Positions 1 to 6,509 of a DNA stretch of 64,000 nucleotides are shown here, piece by piece. The notes under the pieces are model-generated. The model had not been told where the DNA came from and made no database searches. It saw only the letters and a list, made by a program, of their open reading frames with translations. Source of the DNA: Pseudomonas orientalis (lineage in GTDB: Bacteria; Pseudomonadota; Gammaproteobacteria; Pseudomonadales; Pseudomonadaceae); the NCBI RefSeq assembly GCF_001439815.1, contig NZ_JYLM01000008.1, positions 248,001 to 312,000 on the forward strand, given 5' to 3'. Each line of letters opens with the position of its first letter. The first letter of the stretch is position 1. The translations under genes and the position numbers were made by a program.

Positions 1-609
1 ATCAGCGAGGTGCAAATCGGCAAGATCTTCGAGTCCGCCGTAGTCGACCTTGGCGGCCGCCCTGAGCTAACGATGATTAAGATTGGTCGTGACGCTGTCG
101 GCGGGCAGCGCCAACAGCGGACAGACATTACCTTGCAGCGTGGCGACCTGCTCTGGTTCGACTCCAACACTCGATATCAAGGGTTCTGGGCAGACTTGGC
201 GAGGGTCTACGCCTATGGTGACGTCACCGATGCGACAGCTCGGCGCTATGTCGCGTTGCGTGAAGGGATGCTCCACGCAGCGCGGTTGATCAGGCCCGGG
301 ATGTCCGGCAAGGACGTCTTCAACATGACCATGGAATGCGTGAGAAGCAACGGATTTCCTGAGTACAGGCGTCATCACGTCGGGCATGGCATAGGCCACG
401 AGGCCTATGAGCGGCCGATCCTGGCCCCTGGCGAAGACGCGCTGGTTGAGCAGGGCATGGTGATCTCAGTAGAGACGCCTTATTACGAGTTCGGCCTGGG
501 AGCCTTGCACCTTGAGGATCCATTACTCATCGGTGTCGAGGGCAACACTTTTCTGACCATGGATCCGTGTCCCGAGCTTGGGATTATCGCTACGTCATCG
601 TTTCGATAG
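1..609 (+). CDS. M24 family metallopeptidase (Xaa-Pro aminopeptidase/creatinase-like), 5'-truncated by the window
   Basis: Partial gene: the frame is open at base 1, so only the last 202 residues are visible, against about 400 in a full Xaa-Pro dipeptidase. The visible part is the pita-bread catalytic domain with all five expected metal ligands: two Asp (in WFDSN and WADLAR), His in HVGHGIGHE, Glu in SVETPYYE and Glu in HLEDPLL. It should therefore be an active dinuclear metal hydrolase acting on a proline-type peptide or a creatinase-like substrate. The stop is 20 bp before the next gene, so it is probably the upstream member of the same operon. In a biosynthetic setting it could trim a peptide precursor or hydrolyse a pathway amide. 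That role is inference. Confidence 0.8.
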   Translation: MSEVQIGKIFESAVVDLGGRPELTMIKIGRDAVGGQRQQRTDITLQRGDLLWFDSNTRYQGFWADLARVYAYGDVTDATARRYVALREGMLHAARLIRPGMSGKDVFNMTMECVRSNGFPEYRRHHVGHGIGHEAYERPILAPGEDALVEQGMVISVETPYYEFGLGALHLEDPLLIGVEGNTFLTMDPCPELGIIATSSFR

Positions 610-629
610 GAAATGAAGGGAGTCGCCTT

Positions 630-1661
630 GTGAAGAGCATTTTGGAAACCATTGGATCGTGTCCAGTCCTTGAGCTTTCCCACTCGCTGGTGCCCAGCGG
701 CAAGAAGCTCTATTTGAAGCTGGAGCAATTTAACCCCAACCACAGCATCAAGGATCGGACCGCCTTGGGCCTAGTGCTGGCAGCCCTGGAGTCCGGTCTT
801 CTGGCGGCTGGTGGCACCTTGATCGAATCCACCTCCGGCAATCTCGGCAAATCCCTGGCGATGATCGGCGCGGCGATGGGCTTGAAAGTGATCGTGGTGG
901 TCGACCCTAAGGTTAGCTCTAGTGCGATCAATTGGTACAAAGCCTATGGCGCGCAGGTTGACTTGGTGACAGCGCCGGACGGTCAGGGAGGCTATCAACG
1001 CGCGCGGATCGAAAGGGTCCAGCAACTACTGCACGAGTACCCCGGTGCCTACTGGCCCAACCAGTATGACAATCCGCATAACCCGGCTTATCACGAGAAG
1101 GTCTCGGCCAAGGAGTTCGCCAGTCTCGATTACGACGTGTTAGCCGGCTGCGTCAGCACGGGTGGGCATCTGTCCGGTATCGCCAGGGGGATCAAGCTCG
1201 AACGCCCGCAGGTCAAGGTCCTGGCGTGCGATGTGGTGGGGTCCGCGGTTCTGGGTGGGGCTTTTTCGCCTTACTTGCTCAACGGTGTCGGCCTGGCCTG
1301 GCGCTCGGCCAATACCCACCTGGATTGCTTTGACTACCACAGCTTGATTGATGATCACCATGCGATCTCGATGTGCCGGATTCTGGCCCGTGAAAACGGT
1401 TTGCTGCTGGGCGGTTCGGCAGGGCTGGTGGCCTACGGCGCGCTGCAATGCCTGTATGGCTCCTCGGCGAAAAGTGTCCTGGCAATCATGCCTGACAGCG
1501 GCACGAACTACCTCGATACGCTGTATGACGACCGTTGGGTGGACGAAAAACAGATCACGTTGTACGGCGTCGAGGCAATGCGCCAAGACCTGCAGGCCAG
1601 CGATTTCAAAAGGTCCAGGCCGGGAGTGGATGCCGAGCATTTGGCTTCAATGAGCTATTGA
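630..1661 (+). CDS. SbnA-like PLP-dependent synthase (2,3-diaminopropionate pathway type)
   Basis: A 343-residue cysteine-synthase-fold enzyme. The GTG start at 630 was chosen because AAGGGAG lies 7 bp upstream; an earlier in-frame GTG at 567 would overlap the previous gene. The PLP lysine is K41 in NHSIKDRT, the substrate/phosphate loop is ESTSGN (66-71), and GGSAG near the C-terminal third binds the PLP phosphate. Recalled similarity is closest to SbnA of staphyloferrin B synthesis, in ESTSGNLG, VVDPK, a GGY..RI..VQ.LL stretch and a C-terminal PD.G..YLD..Y.D.W segment. SbnA joins O-phosphoserine and glutamate to give N-(2-amino-2-carboxyethyl)-glutamate, which SbnB oxidises to L-2,3-diaminopropionate. 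No SbnB homologue lies in the window; it would have to be upstream. A different nucleophile is possible. Confidence 0.75.
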   Translation: MKSILETIGSCPVLELSHSLVPSGKKLYLKLEQFNPNHSIKDRTALGLVLAALESGLLAAGGTLIESTSGNLGKSLAMIGAAMGLKVIVVVDPKVSSSAINWYKAYGAQVDLVTAPDGQGGYQRARIERVQQLLHEYPGAYWPNQYDNPHNPAYHEKVSAKEFASLDYDVLAGCVSTGGHLSGIARGIKLERPQVKVLACDVVGSAVLGGAFSPYLLNGVGLAWRSANTHLDCFDYHSLIDDHHAISMCRILARENGLLLGGSAGLVAYGALQCLYGSSAKSVLAIMPDSGTNYLDTLYDDRWVDEKQITLYGVEAMRQDLQASDFKRSRPGVDAEHLASMSY

Positions 1662-1715
1662 GGCGCGACACTTCCCTTTGCGTTTCGTTTGCCTGTTCGT
1701 CCATGAGGATGCTGC

Positions 1716-2222
1716 ATGTTTGACTTCATTCAAACCGAGGCCATACCCCGGCAGGATTATCACGACGGCATGGCTAGGCTCGCGGCAGGCGTCTGCATCA
1801 TCACTACGCGCGTCAATGGTCGTCCTGAAGGCATGACCGCCACGTCCGTCTGCAGCGTATCGGATACTCCGCCGACGTTGCTGGTATGCCTCAATCAACG
1901 GTCGAGCACTTTCCAGGCGTGTCTGCAGAGCGAAATATTGAGCGTCAATGTACTGGGGCCCCATGCCGCTGAGCTGAGCGAGATATTCGCCAAACCCCGC
2001 AGCACTGTCGAAAAGTTCTCTTTTGGCCAATGGCATACCGGGACCACAGGCTCGCCCTTACTCACGGATGCATTGGTGACTTTTGATTGCCGGATTGTCG
2101 CCACTCACCGTGTTCACTCCCACGGAGTGCTGTTCTGCGAGCCGGTGAGTGTGCAGGTAGGTAGTACACAGGAGGGGTTGGGCTACTTCAACCGGCGTTT
2201 CATTCGCCTGGCGGCGCTATGA
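1716..2222 (+). CDS. Flavin reductase (HpaC/DIM6 family)
   Basis: A 168-residue single-domain flavin reductase. The FMN-binding region reads GMTATSVCSVS near residue 40, and a YFNRRF motif near the C-terminus fits the NADH:FMN oxidoreductase fold. These proteins supply reduced flavin to a two-component monooxygenase or halogenase. No such oxygenase is visible, so the partner is predicted upstream of the window or elsewhere in the genome. The gene lies 54 bp after the SbnA-like gene on the same strand. Its presence suggests the pathway includes an oxidation or N-hydroxylation step. Confidence 0.8.
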   Translation: MFDFIQTEAIPRQDYHDGMARLAAGVCIITTRVNGRPEGMTATSVCSVSDTPPTLLVCLNQRSSTFQACLQSEILSVNVLGPHAAELSEIFAKPRSTVEKFSFGQWHTGTTGSPLLTDALVTFDCRIVATHRVHSHGVLFCEPVSVQVGSTQEGLGYFNRRFIRLAAL

Positions 2223-2287
2223 GCCGGCATGCGTTTTTTTAATTATTCGATGCTTAACGAGTTTCCCTAACATCAGGAGATAACACT

Positions 2288-4144
2288 ATGTGCGGAATGG
2301 CGGGTTGGCTTTCTTACTCAAGGGATCTGAGGCAGCACCGGGACACTGTCCAGCGAATGACCGATACCATGGCCCTGCGCGGTCCTGACGGTGAAGGCTT
2401 GTGGATCGAGGGGCCAATTGCCCTGGGCCATCGACGTTTGTCGGTGATCGATCTGGAAGGGGGCAGACAGCCCATGGCTGCCAACCAGCCGGGTTACGAC
2501 GACGATGTAGCGGTCATCAGCTATGTCGGTGAGGTCTACAACTTTCGTGAGTTGCGTGCTGAGCTGGTGAGCAAAGGGCATCATTTCAAAACCAACAGTG
2601 ATACCGAAGTGGTGTTGCGGGCCTATGTCGAATGGGGGGAACAGTTCGCCGAGCGCCTGAATGGCATGTACGGTTTTGCGTTGTGGGATATACGCAAACA
2701 GGAGCTGCTGCTGGTCCGTGACAGGATGGGCGTTAAGCCTCTGTTCTACTTTCCTACCGCTGATGGCGTGATCTTCGGCTCGGAGCCCAAGGCCATCCTG
2801 GCCAACGCCCTGGTGCCCCGGCGAATCCAGGCCGACGGCATGCGCGAACTGTTGGAACTGGTCAAGACGCCGGGGCAGGCGATCTTTGCGGGCATGCGAG
2901 AGGTGCTGCCCGGTGAGATTGTCAAGGTCAACCGCGATGGCATCAAGACTCGCCGTTATTGGCAACTGGAAGCCCGCGAGCACGGTGATTCGCTGCAGCA
3001 AACCATCCAGCATACCCGTGATTTGCTCGAGGACATTGTAGATCGCCAGATGATCACCGATGTGCCTCTGTGCGTGCTGCTGTCGGGCGGTCTGGATTCT
3101 TCGACCATCACATCCCTGGCCTCCAAAAAGCTGTTGGCCCAGGGCAAGGAAAATGTGCGTACGTTCTCCCTCGACTTCAAGGACCACGGTGAAGAGTTCG
3201 TCAGTGATGGCTTCCGCCTGACCCCCGATACACCCTTTGTCTGGGACTTGGTCAAGTGGGTGGATTCCAATCACGGCCAGATCATCCTAGACAGCCGAGA
3301 GTTGGCCGATCCGGCATTGCGTCTTGCCGTCGTCCGCGCGCTTGACTTGCCGCCGGCCTATTGGGGGGACCTTTATCCTTCGCTTTACCGCCTTTTTGAG
3401 GAAGTGCGTAAACAATCCACGGTTGCACTGTCTGGCGAGGCCGCAGACGAGGTCTTCGGTGGGTACCGCTGGTTCCATGACCCGGCTGCCATTCCCGCCG
3501 ATACCTTCCCGTGGATGTCCATGGCGACGGTCAAGTTGTTCGACGGCAAAAACCTGTTTGATCAGGGCTTGCTGACGAAACTGGATATGCCCGCTTTCGT
3601 GCAAGACAGCTACCGTCAAGCACTCGATGCGGTGCCGCAATTGCCGGGAGAAGACGCTACCAACCGGCGGATGCGCCAGATCACCCATATTCACCTGACT
3701 CGTTACGTGCAGTCCCTGCTGGACCGCAAGGACCGTATGAGCATGGCGGTGGGGCTCGAACTTCGGGTGCCGTTCTGTGATCACCGGTTGGTTGAGTATG
3801 CCTTCAATATTCCCTGGGAAATGAAAACCTTCGACGGCCGGGAGAAGAGTATCTTGCGTGCGGCGGCACGGGACTTACTCCCGGATTCCATCGTGCAACG
3901 AATCAAAAACCCTTATCCGGCAACCCAGGATCCGGCTTACGAAAAAGAATTGCGTTCGGCCATGTCCAGTATCGCGGCGGACCCGAATGCACCGGTGCGC
4001 CAGCTATTGGATCTGGGCCGAGTCAAGGACACGCTGGGCAGGGAGGCGGGGAAAGTCTCCCCGTTGCACGAGCGCATGGGCATGGAGCGGGTGGTTGGCA
4101 TGAACAGCTGGCTCGCCGAGTATGATGTGTCCGTGGATATCTAA
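2288..4144 (+). CDS. Glutamine-dependent asparagine synthetase-like amidotransferase
   Basis: A 618-residue two-domain amidotransferase. The N-terminal class II glutaminase starts MCGMAGW, so Cys2 is available as nucleophile after Met removal. The synthetase domain carries the PP-loop LLSGGLDSS near residue 268, and a later SGEAADEVFGGY segment belongs to the active site. The oxyanion-hole Asn of E. coli AsnB (Asn74) appears as Val80 in YVGEVYN. Long shared segments (for example LLDRKDRMSMAVGLE and VPFCDHRLVEY) recall the actinobacterial AsnB branch more than E. coli AsnB. The ATG is preceded by AGGAGAT. It would activate a carboxylate with ATP and amidate it with glutamine ammonia. Beside an SbnA-like enzyme it may amidate a pathway intermediate, as DdaH does in dapdiamide synthesis. 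Plain asparagine synthesis is the alternative. Confidence 0.85.
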   Translation: MCGMAGWLSYSRDLRQHRDTVQRMTDTMALRGPDGEGLWIEGPIALGHRRLSVIDLEGGRQPMAANQPGYDDDVAVISYVGEVYNFRELRAELVSKGHHFKTNSDTEVVLRAYVEWGEQFAERLNGMYGFALWDIRKQELLLVRDRMGVKPLFYFPTADGVIFGSEPKAILANALVPRRIQADGMRELLELVKTPGQAIFAGMREVLPGEIVKVNRDGIKTRRYWQLEAREHGDSLQQTIQHTRDLLEDIVDRQMITDVPLCVLLSGGLDSSTITSLASKKLLAQGKENVRTFSLDFKDHGEEFVSDGFRLTPDTPFVWDLVKWVDSNHGQIILDSRELADPALRLAVVRALDLPPAYWGDLYPSLYRLFEEVRKQSTVALSGEAADEVFGGYRWFHDPAAIPADTFPWMSMATVKLFDGKNLFDQGLLTKLDMPAFVQDSYRQALDAVPQLPGEDATNRRMRQITHIHLTRYVQSLLDRKDRMSMAVGLELRVPFCDHRLVEYAFNIPWEMKTFDGREKSILRAAARDLLPDSIVQRIKNPYPATQDPAYEKELRSAMSSIAADPNAPVRQLLDLGRVKDTLGREAGKVSPLHERMGMERVVGMNSWLAEYDVSVDI

Positions 4145-4232
4145 CGCAGAAGGTTTGGAGCCCACCCGTGCAGCGCCGGCGACGCGAGTGGGTTCACGAT
4201 GACTCAGCAGTGAACAGGGATGGACATTACCA

Positions 4233-5414
4233 ATGGTCAGCTCAGCCTTGCGGATATGGTGTGCAGTTAGTGTGTTGTGTATGGCCTCGTTCACGATGGT
4301 GACGTCCGAGTTCGCCCCCATTGGTTTGTTGTCGCAGATATCATCCGACCTGGGTCAAACTCCGTCCACCGTCGGGTTGACGGTGACGCTGTACGCATGG
4401 ATCGGGGCTGCCAGTGGCTTGTTATCCAACTGGCTGAACCGCTGGATTCCCCGTAAGACGCTGCTGATCGCGTTGATGCTGATACTGGCCGTATCCAACG
4501 GCCTGGCGGCGTTATCCCCCGAATTTTCGACGCTGCTAGGCGCTCGCGCCTTCGGCGCATTGGCTCATGGCGTGTTTTGGGCAATCGTGGCTGCCACTGC
4601 CGCGCATATTGTGCCCCTGCATCGCATGGGGCTAGCCACTTCGATCGTGTTGGGCGGCATTACGATCGCCACGGTCATGGGCGTTCCGTTGATCAATCTG
4701 GTGGGCCAATACGATGGTTGGCGCACTGCCTTTGTTTGCCTGGCGTTGATGTGTGTTGCCAGCGCTGGTGCGATAGCACTGGTGCTTCCCTCCATGCAGA
4801 TTCATTCGCTTGCCAGGGGGGTAGGTTTTGCATCGGTACTGCGGCGCAGGGACCTGTTGATCACTTACGTCATCACCGGGTTGACTGCGGCTGCGCATTT
4901 CGGTGCCTACACTTTCGTCGAGCCGTTTATTGGCCAGGTACCTGGGATTACGACGTACTTGATTGCTGTCTTGCTATTCGCCTTCGGGGCCGCAGGTTTC
5001 CTGGGCAATCTGCTGAGTGCGCTCTTTATTGATCGCTACTTGAGCGCTTTCATTCTGATAGCGTTGATTGCGATGGCATTGGCCTTGGTTACCTTGGGCA
5101 TTTACGGTCCTCTTCTGGGTATCGCGCCGGTGGTTGTCTTGCTGGTGATCTGGGGGGTGGCCATTTCCGCTTTGTTTACCGGCCTGCAAACCTGGGTCTT
5201 GAGGATTGCTGGTGATCACACGGTACCGGCCACAGCAATCCATACAGCTGTACTGAATAGCGCGATCGGGCTGGGTGTGATTATCGGCGGAGAAGCGCTG
5301 AATGTGGCCGGCTTCAAGGGGGCGATGCTATCGGCCAGCGTGGTGATTGTCCCTGCCATCGTTCTGATGGTTGCCGCAGGAGTCCGCGCTCGGACAGAAC
5401 CCGCGTTCTTGTGA
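4233..5414 (+). CDS. MFS exporter of the SotB/sugar-efflux type
   Basis: A 393-residue polytopic protein with about 12 hydrophobic segments, fitting drug:H+ antiporter family 1. The N-terminal TSEFAPIGLL segment and the loop between TM2 and TM3 (NRWIPRKTLL) match the SotB/YdeA/AraJ branch. It is the last gene of the accessory block and lies 88 bp after the amidotransferase. It is the natural candidate for product export and self-resistance. The start has only a weakly spaced AGGGA upstream. Substrate cannot be told from sequence. Confidence 0.8.
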   Translation: MVSSALRIWCAVSVLCMASFTMVTSEFAPIGLLSQISSDLGQTPSTVGLTVTLYAWIGAASGLLSNWLNRWIPRKTLLIALMLILAVSNGLAALSPEFSTLLGARAFGALAHGVFWAIVAATAAHIVPLHRMGLATSIVLGGITIATVMGVPLINLVGQYDGWRTAFVCLALMCVASAGAIALVLPSMQIHSLARGVGFASVLRRRDLLITYVITGLTAAAHFGAYTFVEPFIGQVPGITTYLIAVLLFAFGAAGFLGNLLSALFIDRYLSAFILIALIAMALALVTLGIYGPLLGIAPVVVLLVIWGVAISALFTGLQTWVLRIAGDHTVPATAIHTAVLNSAIGLGVIIGGEALNVAGFKGAMLSASVVIVPAIVLMVAAGVRARTEPAFL

Positions 5415-5564
5415 AACGGGAGGACGCTGATATCTCAGTTGCAAAGGCTTAGACGGGCAGATGTCTTCGGCATACGCTGGCGTGACCGAGTCCTTCTTCA
5501 GTTCGAACCAGGCGGTAAAGCCCCCGCAGCCCTGAAACCCCCGTACTCACTGGATTTCAGGCAC

Positions 5565-5593
5565 AAAAAAAGACGTCCGTGGACGTCTTTTTT
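5565..5593 (-). terminator. Rho-independent terminator of tmRNA (bidirectional)
   Basis: GACGTCC and GGACGTC form a perfect stem flanked by an A-run on the left and a T-run on the right, so it can work in both directions. It lies just beyond the 3' CCA of tmRNA and also closes the accessory operon on the plus strand. Confidence 0.85.
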
Positions 5594-5601
5594 CGTTGAA
5601 G

Positions 5602-5999
5602 TGGTGGAGCCGGGGGGATTTGAACCCCCGTCCGCCAGTACTCCGCTGTCGGTACTACATGCGTAGCCGTTTCTATTAAGTTAACCCTCAGCGACCCGAA
5701 GGGCAGGGTGCTTTGGGCGAGTTGTGTAAGTTTTAGCCGCTTCGTCCACAACGTACTGCACGGCGATTCTGTTCTATATGACAATCACTTTGGGTTTACA
5801 GACATCCCCTGGTGATTGCTGGACCCGAAGGTACCAGAAGCTCAGGCTCTAAGGCTGCTTACGCAGCGATGGAGTTGTCCCAGCTTGGATTGGCGTCATT
5901 GGCAACTATAAGAAGTTGCAACAGTGGATTTACGAGTTCTGTTACCAACTCGGCATGCACCTAAAGTTTCGCGACCGGCGTCGAATCCTAAACGGCCCC
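5602..5999 (-). ncRNA. ssrA: tmRNA (transfer-messenger RNA)
   Basis: A 398-nt tmRNA. The 5' end GGGGCCG pairs with the 3' CGGCTCC followed by ACCA (one G-U pair). The T arm (GGGGG, TTCAAAT, CCCCC) and the conserved GGTGCATGCCGAG near the 5' end are present. The resume codon GCC follows TATAGTT. The tag frame (5903 down to 5859) reads ANDANPSWDNSIAA and ends in TAA. It rescues stalled ribosomes with SmpB, encoded about 6 kb away. Its 3' end faces the accessory gene cluster, as expected for an integration hot spot. Confidence 0.93.
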
Positions 6000-6057
6000 G
6001 TGCTTGTAACTCGTTGTTTCTAGTGAGTGACAAGCTTGTGTAGTGTACGCCAAACCT

Positions 6058-6085
6058 TCACGAAAGGCCAACCCGAAGGTCGGCC
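6058..6085 (-). terminator. Terminator of the small secreted-protein gene
   Basis: On the minus strand GGCCGACC, TTCG loop, GGTTGGCC is followed by TTTC. It lies a few bases after the stop codon of the gene at 6093-6371. Confidence 0.6.
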
Positions 6086-6092
6086 CTATCGC

Positions 6093-6371
6093 TTACTGAC
6101 CGCCTTTGTCGCTGTTCTGCAGGTCTTGCAGGGCCTTGGAGGTGATTTCGATGCACTTTTTGTGGTCACCGGCGGCGCTGGCTGCCTTGGCTTGGGCGAC
6201 GGCGGTGTCGATTTCGCCGCTTTTGCCACTGGTGTCGGTGGACAGCAGGGCTTTGCCGTTGTTGATTTTGTCCAGGTTGATCTCGCAGAGGTCTTTATCG
6301 CCGGCCGCAAAGGCGGGGGATGCCAGCATCGCAGCGGTGATGAACAAGCCAGCAAGAGCGGAACGCTTCAT
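6093..6371 (-). CDS. Small exported protein of unknown function
   Basis: A 92-residue protein with a clear Sec signal peptide (MKRSALAGLFITAAMLASPAFA, here split as n-region MKR, hydrophobic core, and AFA cleavage site at residue 22). The mature part of about 70 residues is charged, predicted helical, and has two cysteines (DLCEIN and KKCIEIT) that could form one disulfide. I do not recognise a named family. The helix-rich composition with AQAKAASAAGD resembles small periplasmic proteins common in pseudomonads. It is transcribed alone with its own terminator, and AGGAGAT lies just upstream of the ATG. Confidence 0.7.
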   Translation of the reverse strand: MKRSALAGLFITAAMLASPAFAAGDKDLCEINLDKINNGKALLSTDTSGKSGEIDTAVAQAKAASAAGDHKKCIEITSKALQDLQNSDKGGQ

Positions 6372-6509
6372 AGGGTATCTCCTTGCGCAAAAGGGCTCGA
6401 CGCTGCTGGCGTTGAGGGCCTGCCAGCGACATCACTGATGGGCCTCGCTTGTCGAGGCCTATGCAGATGACTACGTCGGCGCGCAGGGGTTCTGTTTTAT
6501 TTTGCGGGC

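Noticed and set aside
567..629. Upstream GTG start for the SbnA-like gene
   Set aside because: It would overlap the preceding gene by 43 bp and the added residues are not family-like; GTG 630 has a good Shine-Dalgarno.
5439..5666. 75-codon frame running from the accessory block into tmRNA
   Set aside because: It crosses a strong terminator and the tmRNA 3' end; no ribosome site or similarity.
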